Shown piece by piece: positions 16,921 to 26,674 of a DNA stretch of 64,000 bases. Made by a program: the position numbers and the translations under genes. The notes under the pieces are model-generated. The model did not search any database, was not told where the DNA came from, and saw only the letters and a list, made by a program, of their open reading frames with translations. The DNA is taken from assembly GCA_036702975.1 (NCBI GenBank), contig DATNPX010000012.1:62001-126000 (forward strand), read 5' to 3'. Positions within the stretch are counted from its first letter, which is position 1, and every line of letters begins with the position of its first letter. Origin of the DNA: DATNPX01 sp036702975. GTDB lineage: Bacteria > Cyanobacteriota > Vampirovibrionia > Obscuribacterales > Obscuribacteraceae.

Positions 16921-17213
16921 TCAGCTTCAAACCTCAGGTTTTCATTCTAGCCAATAGAATCGAATGCTGATCTCGATCCAAAAAGGAATGTTTCGACAAC
17001 CCTATATAAATTGGCTGACAGTTGCATATGCAACGCGGCTGAAAGTGTTGAAATCAACAGTGAAATATGCGTTTTCTCGTTAGAAAATCGCAATGTCATG
17101 TACGCAATCAATGTTGTCCGGGATAATTTAGCCAACGCTGACGGTAGCTGAAATCCGGGCGTTTCATAAGCGATTGCGACGCTTCCTACTCACTGTCATT
17201 GAAGGGAAAACGG

Positions 17214-19691
17214 ATGAAGGTCATATTGGCTGAAAAGCCATCTGTGGCTCGGGACATCGCCACCGTTGTCGGCGCGAATCAAAAGCGTGAAGGTTACTTC
17301 GAAGGTAACGATTACGCGGTCACATATGCATTCGGACATCTAGTCAGTATCGAAGAACCGGAACAGATGAACTCGGCATGGGGAAAACCATGGCGCATAG
17401 CACAGTTGCCGATGATTCCAAACGAATGGAAATACAAAGTAGAACAGAAGACTGTTCAACAGTTCAACACAATCAAAAAACTTTTCTCTGCAAATGAGTG
17501 CAAAAAAATAATTTGTGCAACAGACGCGGGACGAGAAGGTGAGCATATCTTCCGGCTGATCTACGCGTTAAGCGGAGCTCAAAAGCCAGTCGAAAGATTG
17601 TGGATAAGTACCCTAACCGCAGAAGCGATCAAAGACGGTCTGACCAACCTAAAATCCTCCACTGAATTCGACAGTCTCGCCGACGCCGCTACAGCAAGAG
17701 CACATGCGGATTGGGTCGTCGGTTTAAACTTTACCCGGGCCTATTCGACAATCAACAATCAACTATGCACAGTCGGACGCGTCCAAACGCCGACTCTAGC
17801 ACTGATAGTCGACCGCCAGAAGGCGATCGAAAACTTCAAGACAGCTCCGTTTTATGAAATCATCACGACCTTCGAACCGGGCTTCATCGCTCGATATATA
17901 ACGCCAGGAGAAGAGCCACAGACAAGGCTGCAAGACAAAGCAGCAGCGCAAGAGATAGTGAAGTCTGTAACACCAGTGGCTCAAGGCACTGTTATTTCAG
18001 TAGTCACCACCGAGAAGAAAAACAGACCACCAGCACTCTACGATCTGCTCACATTGCAGAAAGACGCCAATAAGCGCTTTGGTTACACGGCGCAAGAGAC
18101 ACTAACCATCGCCCAAAGTCTTTACGAAGAGTACAAGCTAATCTCATATCCGCGTACCGAATCCAGGCACATCTCGGAAGACATGGTAAAGGAGCTGCCG
18201 CGAATTTTGTCGACGGTGCTGAAGGGTTCATCGCAAAAGGTGCAGGACGTTTTCAACAAAGAAGGCATTGCACCCGGCAAAATCACAGTCGCACTCTTGC
18301 GACCAAAGCTGTCAAAAACCTATGTCGACAACACAAAATTGACGGATCACCACGCTATTATCCCGACCTTTAACCCAGTTCCTGCAAATCTGCCCGAGAA
18401 GCAAAACAATGTCTATCAGTTGGTGGCGCTGCGATTTATATCTATCTTTTTGCCGCCCGAAGTAAGGGACGAAACCACAGCGATCATCAAACTAGGCGAC
18501 CACTCATTCCGGGCTCGCGGCATCATTGTGAAAGATCCGGGTTGGACCGTGCTTGAACCTAAACCAGCCGAAGGCGAAAAGCGCAAAAAGGAAAAAGACG
18601 CAGACGAGGAGTCGCAGCAACTTCCGCCGCTGGACAACAATCAATCAGTAAGTAAACGCAAAGTCGATTTGAAAGAGAGCAAAACGAATCCGCCAAAGCC
18701 ATATGACGATGGCACTCTTTTGACGGCAATGAAAAATGCAGGAAGAGATCTAGATGACGAAGATCTTGCCAGCTACATGAAGCAAAAGGGACTGGGAACG
18801 CCAGCTACGCGCGCCGCAATTATTGAGCGACTTTTACAAACGGGCTATATAGAGCGCGCAAAGAAACATCTGCTACCGACAGCAAAGGGACGGGCGCTAA
18901 TCGATCAGGTTCATTCGGATCTGAAGGACGTGGCATTGACGGCGTCCTGGGAGCAACGGCTGGCTGATATGCAAGACGGCAAATTGGAGTTGCAGACATT
19001 CGAAGGCGACATTGGCGAATTCGTTAAGCGTGTTCTTCCCTCCGTGGTGGCAACGACCTCGTCCTTGCCGCCCAAGGGAGACAATCTCGGTCCATGTCCT
19101 CAATGCCAGAAAGGGGTAATCATTCAAACTCCCAAAGGTGCGGGTTGTCACAGATGGAAAGAAGGATGCACGTTCACCATCTGGCGCGAACAATATGGCA
19201 AGACGCTGACGGATACTCACATAAAGGACTTGCTAGAAAAACGCGAGACAAAGTTGATTAAGGGACTCAAGAAAAAAGATGGCACAAAATATGATGCGAA
19301 GCTAGTCATCGCAACGGATTTCAAAATCCGCCCTGAAGGAAGCGGAGGTGGTAGCGCAAGCGGAGAGTCACTGGGGAGCTGCCCGCAATGCAAAGACGGT
19401 CAAATTCGTCCCACTCCAAAAGGCGCTGGCTGCAATAGATGGAAGGAAGGTTGTACTTTTTCGGTTTGGCGAGAACAATATGGAATAAGTCTAACTGACG
19501 AGCACATGAAGGACCTCGTAGTCAAAGGCCGCACAGAGTTAATAAAGGGTTTCAAGAAAAAATCCGGCGTTGGCACATATGATGCACGCCTAGCTGTAAA
19601 CGCTGAGTTTAAAGTACGGCTGGAATTCGACAACTCAAATTTCGCGCCGCCGCAAACTTCGCCCCCGCAAATAACTCCAACACAAGCCTAG
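17214..19691 (+). CDS. topB: DNA topoisomerase III-like type IA topoisomerase with duplicated C-terminal modules
   Basis: 825 residues. Relaxes or decatenates DNA through a single-strand tyrosine intermediate. The start at ATG 17214 (MKVILAEKPSVARDIA) follows AAGGG and gives the classic TopB N-terminus; a TTG at 17199 would only add KGKR. Toprim acidic motif in ATDAGREGEHIFRL, catalytic Tyr in LISYPRTESRHIS, then GLGTPATRAAIIERL. The C-terminal 200 residues hold two copies of one module: LGPCPQCQKGVI / GAGCHRWKEGCTF and LGSCPQCKDGQI / GAGCNRWKEGCTF, each with four Cys and WREQYG. A charged linker (KRKKEKDADEESQQ) lies between. Confidence 0.92.
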   Translation: MKVILAEKPSVARDIATVVGANQKREGYFEGNDYAVTYAFGHLVSIEEPEQMNSAWGKPWRIAQLPMIPNEWKYKVEQKTVQQFNTIKKLFSANECKKIICATDAGREGEHIFRLIYALSGAQKPVERLWISTLTAEAIKDGLTNLKSSTEFDSLADAATARAHADWVVGLNFTRAYSTINNQLCTVGRVQTPTLALIVDRQKAIENFKTAPFYEIITTFEPGFIARYITPGEEPQTRLQDKAAAQEIVKSVTPVAQGTVISVVTTEKKNRPPALYDLLTLQKDANKRFGYTAQETLTIAQSLYEEYKLISYPRTESRHISEDMVKELPRILSTVLKGSSQKVQDVFNKEGIAPGKITVALLRPKLSKTYVDNTKLTDHHAIIPTFNPVPANLPEKQNNVYQLVALRFISIFLPPEVRDETTAIIKLGDHSFRARGIIVKDPGWTVLEPKPAEGEKRKKEKDADEESQQLPPLDNNQSVSKRKVDLKESKTNPPKPYDDGTLLTAMKNAGRDLDDEDLASYMKQKGLGTPATRAAIIERLLQTGYIERAKKHLLPTAKGRALIDQVHSDLKDVALTASWEQRLADMQDGKLELQTFEGDIGEFVKRVLPSVVATTSSLPPKGDNLGPCPQCQKGVIIQTPKGAGCHRWKEGCTFTIWREQYGKTLTDTHIKDLLEKRETKLIKGLKKKDGTKYDAKLVIATDFKIRPEGSGGGSASGESLGSCPQCKDGQIRPTPKGAGCNRWKEGCTFSVWREQYGISLTDEHMKDLVVKGRTELIKGFKKKSGVGTYDARLAVNAEFKVRLEFDNSNFAPPQTSPPQITPTQA

Positions 19692-19827
19692 CCAAAACAG
19701 CGAACACAATTGCTCGCGCAACACTTGCTCCGTAACTTGAATTCGTATTCCCAAGTGTACAAGATTGCCAATTAATTGCCAAAACTCTTCCCTAAGATGA
19801 AAATCGTTGATGGGGAGGATGTCGGCA

Positions 19828-20907
19828 ATGCCAGTCAAGGAAGTCCTAGAGAACGTTGGATGTGGAATAAAGCACCAGGCTGGCGATTTCGCTTCAGCAT
19901 TTGTTCGGGAATCACTGCAGAATCCAGGCAACGGAATATCTGAAATCGTCACTAAAATAAGTGGACACAAACTACCAGAGCTACAACTCGTCAACGACAA
20001 GTCTATTCGGTCTGGCTGCGCCGACTTACTAGGTGCTACCCTCGGCAAAGTAGCCGATTTTTATCTATTCAACAAATTGACGCATGGAAAGTTCGCACCA
20101 ACAACTAATATGACTGAGAGGGAAGTTTTTCGCAACGGTTTGCAATACGGAATGTTTACAGGTGGAGTGCTAACACCCGTTGGCTCGACAGGCGACGATT
20201 TCTGGAACAAAAGAATGGAGAATGCTGAAGTCAGCGGTTTGACATACGGACTTGGCTCAGTTGGCGCCATGTACGGCATGAAACGATTAAATCCCAAGTT
20301 TCAATCAGAAGAGCTCGTTAGGGCCACGACGTCATACGGCAGCAGTTTGTCCTACATAGCGGAAAGAGAGATACACAAGGAAGAACTCGAACAGTCAAAA
20401 CTGCACGAATCGGCACCGATGATATTGAGATTACCAAAACTGACCGAGATGCCGAAAGTTGATCCTATCGATGCGTCAGCCAAAACACAACCAAGTGTCC
20501 CCAATGCAAAACTTGGCAACTACGATTCCATTTCAGGATTTACACTAGATCCCACAACGCCAGACCGCAATTTAGCAAACCCCGGCTCTAGTAGACAGAT
20601 GAGTCAGATGATGAGTAGGACAAAAGCAGAATCGGCCGTTGACCAGAAAAACCCTTCGCAGGTAGTGCCATGGGAGCGTCGTGGTCAGGACGGACATTAC
20701 GACGCCAGCGCTTTGGCAAAACGAGTAGATCATCTCTTTCACACCATGGGAATGAACAAGTTCGAAACGGTGGTTGTTGCTCAAAGCGGCCGCGATATTG
20801 TCCTTGAAGGCCGAATCAATGACAAAAAAGAATTGAGCAAGATGATTCGGGCAGCCAGCCAAAAAGGTTTCGCCACAGACGTTGAATCGAACGTCAGAGT
20901 AGTGTAA
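19828..20907 (+). CDS. Unknown lineage-type protein with a Gly-rich core
   Basis: 359 residues from ATG 19828, chosen because GGGGAGG lies 9 bases before; earlier starts (19807, 19810, 19819) fall in front of or on that site. The first 190 residues contain Gly-rich hydrophobic stretches (GLQYGMFTGGVLTPVGS, GLTYGLGSVGAMYGM), a style shared with the 1133-residue protein at 44.4 kb. The C-terminus (VVVAQSGRDIVLEGRINDKK) recalls a BON-like fold, which I could not confirm. Confidence 0.6.
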   Translation: MPVKEVLENVGCGIKHQAGDFASAFVRESLQNPGNGISEIVTKISGHKLPELQLVNDKSIRSGCADLLGATLGKVADFYLFNKLTHGKFAPTTNMTEREVFRNGLQYGMFTGGVLTPVGSTGDDFWNKRMENAEVSGLTYGLGSVGAMYGMKRLNPKFQSEELVRATTSYGSSLSYIAEREIHKEELEQSKLHESAPMILRLPKLTEMPKVDPIDASAKTQPSVPNAKLGNYDSISGFTLDPTTPDRNLANPGSSRQMSQMMSRTKAESAVDQKNPSQVVPWERRGQDGHYDASALAKRVDHLFHTMGMNKFETVVVAQSGRDIVLEGRINDKKELSKMIRAASQKGFATDVESNVRVV

Positions 20908-20972
20908 TTGTGAGTTAGATGGTGCGGTTTTGACTAGTTGGGTGGATTTGATTGATTTGCATTTGCCCTTAG

Positions 20973-21569
20973 TCAAAAGAGCAAACGCATCCTCGATTGC
21001 ACATATTCGCCGCAAAGGTCATAGAGCCATTCCGGCATAACTTTCCCTAGTCGCCAAACTTCATCTCGTTCTTCGCGTCCGAAATAGAGCTTCATTCTGT
21101 CCACGTCCTTTTCGCGACAGAGTTTATAGCCAAGCAGCCACAGAGCAAAAATAGCTTGACCAACAATGGTATCGAGCAAGTGCATTTTTCTAGGACCATA
21201 GCCTATAAAAGCAACGCGTCCTTTGATTGTATCGAATGAGCCGGAGTGACCACTTCTGCCATAAACTGCGTCGTAGCCCTCGATGGGTACTCCTAACTTT
21301 TCTAGGAAGTACTCGGGCAACAGTTTGAGTTGGATTTTAAATGCCTTCGCCTTCGCAATTGCGATGTCCTCGATGTTTAAATCCTTTGGAATTTCACGAA
21401 CGAAGATACCGCGCGCAAGCCTTTGTATGAATCCAGACTCCACCAAACGGCTTAAAGCAGAGTCAACAGCTCCTCTGGTTCCATAGATCAACATGTCTCT
21501 CGTCGCAAAAATCTCTGTAGGAGCCAACCTCGTGATGTGCCGATAGATAAATTCAATTGCCATCGTCAT
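20973..21569 (-). CDS. AbiEi-antitoxin-like winged-helix protein (DUF6088 type)
   Basis: 198 residues. The N-terminal 60 residues fit a winged helix: FATRDMLIYGTRGAVDSALSRLVESGFIQRLARGIFVRE, as in AbiEi/DUF6088 type IV antitoxins and transcriptional repressors. It is followed by AIAKAKAFKIQLKLLPEYFLEKLGV and a basic GPRKMHLLD segment. In AbiE systems it neutralises and represses the AbiEii nucleotidyltransferase toxin, but no such gene lies next to it. It is therefore an orphan and may be a stand-alone regulator. CTCCTG-complement (CAGGAGG) lies just before the ATG at 21569. Confidence 0.7.
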   Translation of the reverse strand: MTMAIEFIYRHITRLAPTEIFATRDMLIYGTRGAVDSALSRLVESGFIQRLARGIFVREIPKDLNIEDIAIAKAKAFKIQLKLLPEYFLEKLGVPIEGYDAVYGRSGHSGSFDTIKGRVAFIGYGPRKMHLLDTIVGQAIFALWLLGYKLCREKDVDRMKLYFGREERDEVWRLGKVMPEWLYDLCGEYVQSRMRLLF

Positions 21570-21976
21570 CCTCCTGAATTTGGGTCGCTACTATATAAAA
21601 CGTTTGGAACGAGCCTAAAGTTCAATTGTTGTCCGGGTTTTCTGACACTTTTTTGAAAAAAATTGCCGATCAAATACTCGGCAATTTCGGTTTTCGCAGT
21701 TTGCGAGAAATCCGCAGTTTTTCCTCGCGACTAGTCAAAACTGAAACCGTGAGATATGTCCCCCTCAAAATTCTCAAGTTATCAAGAGGCAACCGTCGCC
21801 ACCACCTCTGGAGCCACCAATTGAAAATACGGCATTAAACTTAGTAGGCGACTCGTCATATTTGTTCATGAGGTATGCAAAACTTGTCCCTGAGATAAGG
21901 GAATCGAAGACCCAGCCAAGACAGCAGGTTCTTCTTGCTCTCGGGAACGCAATTGGGCAGTCGAGATAATCAAGAC
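21570..21976. other. Intergenic region with a strong bidirectional hairpin
   Basis: 407 bases between divergent genes. AAATTGCCGA (21660-21669) pairs perfectly with TCGGCAATTT (21678-21687) around an 8-base loop. On the minus strand the stem runs into TTTTTTT, and on the plus strand CGGTTTT follows. TATATAAAAC near 21591-21600 may be part of the promoter of the minus-strand gene. Frames crossing the hairpin show no family signal. Confidence 0.5.
21660..21694. terminator. 10-bp stem terminator-like hairpin
   Basis: A perfect 10-bp stem with flanking T tracts on both strands, situated between the AbiEi-like gene and the dikinase regulator. It would insulate the two transcription units. Confidence 0.5.
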
Positions 21977-22816
21977 ATGACCACAAGTGCCACTTTGGAT
22001 CCTGCTCCAGATGCCAGAGATCTTGTCATCTTCACGATCTCTGATTCGAGCGGTGAAACAGCGGAAGCCGTCGCCCGTGCTGCTCTTGTACAATTTCCAC
22101 CCGGGCGCGCATCAATATATAGGCTGCCTCAGGTCCGCAGCTGCCAGCAGTTAATTGGGCTGATCAACGAAGTCAAAGCATCTCGCGCCATCATCGCCTA
22201 TACGCTCGTACTTCCGGAATATCGCGAGACTCTAGAAGCTGAAGCGGCAAAACAGCAAATTCCAACCCTGGACTTACTCAGCCCGCTCATATCGCGCATC
22301 GCCAGCATTACAGGCATGATGCCACTCTCTCAACCCGGGCGCTTGCATGTACTCGACGAAACTTACTTTAAGCGCATAGAAGCAATTGATTTCGCCATTC
22401 GCTTCGATGACGGAAAAAACTCCGACGGTATCAGACAGTCAGATGTTGTTCTCACGGGCGTATCACGCACAAGCAAGACACCGACCTGCATGTATCTCGC
22501 GCACCACTATGGCATGAAGGCGGGCAATGTGCCGATTGTCCACAACGTTGACCCGCCTCAAGCACTTTTCGAAATTCCATCCAAGCGAATTATCGGATTA
22601 CACATAGATCCACACATTTTGCATGGTATCCGTATGACTAGAGCCCAGATTCTGGGCATGCCATCAAATACGGATTACGCCGATCCCGATCGCATCAACC
22701 AAGAGGTGCGACAGGCAAGGCGCTTGTTCCGTGAGCTAAAATGCCACGTTATTGATGTTTCGGCTAAAGCGATCGAAGAGACAGCCAGCGAGATTTATTT
22801 GCAGTTGCGCCATTAA
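21977..22816 (+). CDS. Pyruvate phosphate dikinase regulatory protein (bifunctional kinase/pyrophosphorylase)
   Basis: 279 residues from ATG 21977. Family DUF299/PSRP: ADP-dependent kinase that inactivates its target by phosphorylating a Thr beside the catalytic His, and Pi-dependent pyrophosphorylase that reverses it. Visible: FTISDSSGETAEAVARAAL at the N-terminus, the P-loop-like GVSRTSKTPTCMYLA, and KRIIGLHIDPHILHGIRMTR. In some bacteria this family acts on PEP synthase (PpsR). Here the next gene, 54 bases downstream, is pyruvate phosphate dikinase, so the dikinase is the expected target. A TTG start at 21935 is possible but lacks a ribosome binding site. Confidence 0.93.
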   Translation: MTTSATLDPAPDARDLVIFTISDSSGETAEAVARAALVQFPPGRASIYRLPQVRSCQQLIGLINEVKASRAIIAYTLVLPEYRETLEAEAAKQQIPTLDLLSPLISRIASITGMMPLSQPGRLHVLDETYFKRIEAIDFAIRFDDGKNSDGIRQSDVVLTGVSRTSKTPTCMYLAHHYGMKAGNVPIVHNVDPPQALFEIPSKRIIGLHIDPHILHGIRMTRAQILGMPSNTDYADPDRINQEVRQARRLFRELKCHVIDVSAKAIEETASEIYLQLRH

Positions 22817-22870
22817 TGAGCGTTCGTTCGTCCGTCCCATAGTCCCTAGAAACTAACCGGAGAGGAAAAA

Positions 22871-25648
22871 ATGATCAGCACAGAAGCGAGCAAGAGCAAG
22901 CAAGCGGTTGACTCGAAGCGGGTGTTTTTATTCAACGAGGCGTTTAAGGCTTATGCCAAAGACGGCACCACCATCACAAGCACCGAGCGCAACGCAATGA
23001 AGGATGCTCTCGGCGGCAAAGGTGCAGGTCTTGCTGAAATGACCGCCAGCGGTGTCAATGTTCCTCCGGGGCTAACGATTCTCACATCCTGCTGCCGCGA
23101 CTACCACGCGAACAAGCAAAAGTTTCCTGAAGGACTCATGAACGAAGTCTTCGAGCAACTGAAACACGTTGAAGCGAAAGTCGACCGCGAACTAGGAAAT
23201 GTCCAAAAACCACTTCTGGTATCAGTGCGTTCCGGTGCTAAGTTCTCAATGCCAGGCATGATGGACACAATTTTGAACCTGGGACTGAACGATGAAACAG
23301 TCGAAGGATTGTCCAAGCTTATGAACAATCCTCGTTTCGCTTGGGACAGCTATCGTCGATTCATTCATATGTACAGCAACGTCGTTCTCGAGATTAGCAA
23401 AGACAAGTTTGAAGACTTGCTCGAAGACAAAAAGGACGAACTAGGTGTCAAAAACGATTCGGACTTGAAAGAAACCGATCTGAAAGCCTTGGTCGCCGAA
23501 TTCAAGGAGCTTGTGAAAAAGGAAAAAGGACACGATTTTCCGCAGGATACAAAAGCTCAGTTGAGTGGGGCAATCGAAGCTGTGTTCAGAAGCTGGAACA
23601 ACAGCCGCGCCATCTACTATCGCAATTTGAATAAGATCGACCACAATATCGGTACAGCAGTAAACGTTCAAGCGATGGTCTTCGGCAATCTGGACGACGA
23701 ATCTGCGACAGGCGTCTGCTTCACTCGCAATCCAAGCACAGGTCAAAAGATTCTCTACGGCGAATATCTGGTCAACGCGCAGGGCGAAGATGTAGTCGCT
23801 GGAATCCGGACACCGAAGAAAATCTCCGAAATGAAAGATGAAATGCCGGTCGTATATGACGAACTTCTAAAGACTGTCGGAATGCTTGAAAAACACTACA
23901 AGGACATGCAAGACATCGAATTCACGATCGAACACAACAAGCTCTTTATCCTGCAGACGAGAACAGGCAAACGCACTGCCGGTGCGGCCGTGAAGATTGC
24001 AGTCGACCTCGTGAACGACAATATCATCGACCGCAACGAAGGACTCTGCCGCGTGGAGCCAAGCCAACTGAATCAGCTTCTTCTTCCTAGCTTTACTGCA
24101 GAAGACAAAGAGATCGCGAAAAAAGAAGGACGTCTCTTCGCCACCGGACTCAATGCCTCGCCGGGAGCCGCAATCGGCACCATCATCTTCGACCCCAGTG
24201 AAGCCGAAGGTTTAGCCAGCAAGGGTAGCAAAGTAATTCTTGTTCGCGTGGAGACTTGCCCCGATGATATTCATGGCATCGTCGCAGCACAGGGAGTAGT
24301 CACCGCTCGCGGTGGCATGACAAGCCATGCCGCAGTCGTAGCCAGAGGAATGGGTAAACCATGCGTCGCTGGTTGCGAAGCTTTAAAAATAGACTTGGCT
24401 AAAGGCGAGTTTGTTTGCAACGGTCAAGTGTTCAAGAAAGGTGACATTATCTCCATAGATGGTGCCACCGGTGAATTGTTCAACGGCTCTATCCCCACGA
24501 ATGAACCGAAGTTGTCGGATGAATTCAGGCAGCTACTCTCCTGGGCCGACCAACAAAGAACTCTTCTCGTGCGAGCGAACGCCGATACCCCGGAAGACGC
24601 GAAAGTTGCCCGCGATTTTGGCGCTCAGGGGATTGGCTTGTGCCGCACAGAGCACATGTTCATGAGTCAGGACAGATTGCCTGAAGTACAAAAAATGATT
24701 ATGGCAACAACTAAAGAAGACCGACTCGAAGCGCTCGCGAAGCTCCTTCCCATGCAACGCGCTGACTTTGTTGGCATCTTCAAAGCAATGAAGGGATTAC
24801 CTGTCACGATCCGCCTCCTCGATCCACCGCTACATGAGTTCCTTCCGAAGATGGAACATTTGATCGAACAGCTCGCTACGATGCGCGCGAAAGACGCAAA
24901 AAAATCAGATATGCGCGAGAGCGAAATCCTCTTGCGCAAGGTACAGGAGTTGCACGAGTCGAATCCGATGATGGGTCTTCGTGGCTGCCGTCTCGGTCTC
25001 ATTTATCCCGAAATCAACGAGATGCAAGTAAGAGCGATCTTCGAAGCTGCCATCATTTGTCAAAAGGAAGGCATAGAAGTCGAGCCCGAAATCATGATCC
25101 CGCTTGTCGGGCACGTTAACGAACTGAAGTTTGCGCGCCAACAACTTGAGTCGGTTGCTAAAGCGACTATGGAACGCGAAAAGACCAATATCAAGTACAA
25201 ATTCGGCACGATGATAGAAGTGCCGCGCGCCTGCGTAACAGCTAATGAAATCGCTGAACACGCGGAATTCTTCAGCTTCGGCACCAACGACCTCACCCAA
25301 ATGACATTTGGCTTCAGTCGCGATGATGCCGAAGGTAAGTTCCTGCAAAAATACCTGGAAGGCATTGATTGTGAAGGCAACAAAGTTAAAGTGTTGAAGA
25401 ACAATCCTTTCGAAGTACTGGACAGAAACGGTGTCGGCAAAATGATGAAGATCGCAGTGGAGTACGGACTGCAGACGCGCCCCGATCTCAAGCTCGGCAT
25501 TTGTGGAGAGCACGGTGGCGAACCTTCGTCAATCGCTTTCGCTCATCAATTGGGTTTGACATACGTGAGTTGTTCGCCTTATCGTGTTCCTATCGCGCGA
25601 CTTGCTGCCGCTCAGGCCAGCCTGAACATCGAGGAGCGGGATAAATAA
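22871..25648 (+). CDS. ppdK: Pyruvate phosphate dikinase
   Basis: 925 residues, full length for PPDK. Interconverts pyruvate, ATP and Pi with PEP, AMP and PPi in the cytoplasm. N-terminal ATP-binding domain (GGKGAGLAEMTASGVNVPPG; SVRSGAKFSMPGMMDTILNL), central swivelling phosphohistidine domain with GGMTSHAAVVARGMGKPCVAG split around His486, and a C-terminal PEP/pyruvate TIM barrel (GLCRTEHMFM, GEHGGEPSS). Thr484, two residues before the His, is the site used by the regulatory protein encoded immediately upstream. GGAGAGG precedes the ATG. The arrangement makes a two-gene control unit for the pyruvate/PEP node. Confidence 0.97.
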   Translation: MISTEASKSKQAVDSKRVFLFNEAFKAYAKDGTTITSTERNAMKDALGGKGAGLAEMTASGVNVPPGLTILTSCCRDYHANKQKFPEGLMNEVFEQLKHVEAKVDRELGNVQKPLLVSVRSGAKFSMPGMMDTILNLGLNDETVEGLSKLMNNPRFAWDSYRRFIHMYSNVVLEISKDKFEDLLEDKKDELGVKNDSDLKETDLKALVAEFKELVKKEKGHDFPQDTKAQLSGAIEAVFRSWNNSRAIYYRNLNKIDHNIGTAVNVQAMVFGNLDDESATGVCFTRNPSTGQKILYGEYLVNAQGEDVVAGIRTPKKISEMKDEMPVVYDELLKTVGMLEKHYKDMQDIEFTIEHNKLFILQTRTGKRTAGAAVKIAVDLVNDNIIDRNEGLCRVEPSQLNQLLLPSFTAEDKEIAKKEGRLFATGLNASPGAAIGTIIFDPSEAEGLASKGSKVILVRVETCPDDIHGIVAAQGVVTARGGMTSHAAVVARGMGKPCVAGCEALKIDLAKGEFVCNGQVFKKGDIISIDGATGELFNGSIPTNEPKLSDEFRQLLSWADQQRTLLVRANADTPEDAKVARDFGAQGIGLCRTEHMFMSQDRLPEVQKMIMATTKEDRLEALAKLLPMQRADFVGIFKAMKGLPVTIRLLDPPLHEFLPKMEHLIEQLATMRAKDAKKSDMRESEILLRKVQELHESNPMMGLRGCRLGLIYPEINEMQVRAIFEAAIICQKEGIEVEPEIMIPLVGHVNELKFARQQLESVAKATMEREKTNIKYKFGTMIEVPRACVTANEIAEHAEFFSFGTNDLTQMTFGFSRDDAEGKFLQKYLEGIDCEGNKVKVLKNNPFEVLDRNGVGKMMKIAVEYGLQTRPDLKLGICGEHGGEPSSIAFAHQLGLTYVSCSPYRVPIARLAAAQASLNIEERDK

Positions 25649-25652
25649 CTAG

Positions 25653-26621
25653 ATGAGCGGAACGCCGTCCTTCATGACCGAAACAGATACAGACAGGCTG
25701 GTTAAATCGCTGCCGGAGATTGAGGCGAGCTTGGGTGCCAACGCGCCCGAGCTCGCCGACCACTTAATGGTAGTGGCGATGAGTTTGTACAACGATAGCC
25801 GCTTTGCCGAGGCTGAACCATTGCTGAAAAAAGCACTGGCAATTCGAGAAAAGAACTTGTCGGTCGACCACATCGACGTCGCCGAATCTCTTAACAGCCT
25901 TGGTATGGTCTATCTAGCGCAGGGACGTTTCTCCGATGCTGAACCTGTATTTAAACGGGCACTTCCTATGCAGGAACGCGCCATGGGTATGGAACACTTA
26001 AATACGGCAGCCGGATTGAAAAATTTGGCAGATTTGCAAAGAATGATGAGCAAGTACAGTGAGGCCGAGCCACACTATAAGCGCGCCATCGAAATTCTCG
26101 AACGACACCGTGGTCCAGACAACATGGAAGTCGCCAATATCCTCAACAGCTTGGCTCTCATGTATTACGAGCAGGGACGCTTCGCCGAAGCTGAGCCAAT
26201 ATTCCGCAAAGCGCTGGCTATCGAGGAAAAATCACTAGGACCAGAGCATCCGCAAGTGGCTGCTACGTTGACCAATCTTGCCAATCTGTTTACGGACCGC
26301 GACCAGTTTGAAAAAGCCGAACCTCTTCACAGGCGCGCTTTGAGCATACGGGAAAAAGCGCTTAGCACGGAACATCCAAAGGTTGCCGAGAGTCTAAATA
26401 ATTTGGGCTATCTTTACCACCAGCATGGCAACTATGCACGGGCTGAATCCCTGTATGCCCGTGCAGTCGAAATTTGGGAACGCACTCTCGGTCCGGACCA
26501 TGCAAATGTAGCTGCTTGTCTTGAAAATTATGCTGAGCTTCTGCGTAAAACAAATCGCGAAATAGACGCCGTTGCGCTGGAACAACGGGTCTATTTAATC
26601 CGCCGAAAAGCGAATGTGTAA
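25653..26621 (+). CDS. Kinesin-light-chain-type TPR protein
   Basis: 322 residues, no signal peptide. Six or more tetratricopeptide repeats of 42 residues with the KLC consensus, for example FAEAEPLLKKALAIREKNLS, FSDAEPVFKRALPMQERAMG, FAEAEPIFRKALAIEEKSLG and NYARAESLYARAVEIWERTLG. Such proteins are interaction scaffolds. ATG 25653 begins 4 bases after the ppdK stop, so it is cotranscribed and probably translationally coupled. Whether it binds the dikinase is unknown. Confidence 0.88.
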   Translation: MSGTPSFMTETDTDRLVKSLPEIEASLGANAPELADHLMVVAMSLYNDSRFAEAEPLLKKALAIREKNLSVDHIDVAESLNSLGMVYLAQGRFSDAEPVFKRALPMQERAMGMEHLNTAAGLKNLADLQRMMSKYSEAEPHYKRAIEILERHRGPDNMEVANILNSLALMYYEQGRFAEAEPIFRKALAIEEKSLGPEHPQVAATLTNLANLFTDRDQFEKAEPLHRRALSIREKALSTEHPKVAESLNNLGYLYHQHGNYARAESLYARAVEIWERTLGPDHANVAACLENYAELLRKTNREIDAVALEQRVYLIRRKANV

Positions 26622-26631
26622 TCCGGATCGA

Positions 26632-26674
26632 TTGTAATATCTAGTTGTAATATCTAGTCGGTTGCAATGTCTAG
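26632..26674 (+). repeat. Three direct repeats upstream of dps
   Basis: TTGTAATATCTAG occurs at 26632-26644 and again back to back at 26645-26657. A variant, TTGCAATGTCTAG, follows at 26662-26674. The set is flanked by GTAATCCG (26618-26625) and its inverse complement CGGATTAC (26681-26688). They lie about 110 bases before the dps start and look like regulator binding sites. Confidence 0.55.

Noticed and set aside
24905..25513. Minus-strand open frame inside ppdK
   Set aside because: Shadow of a highly conserved gene; no start context.
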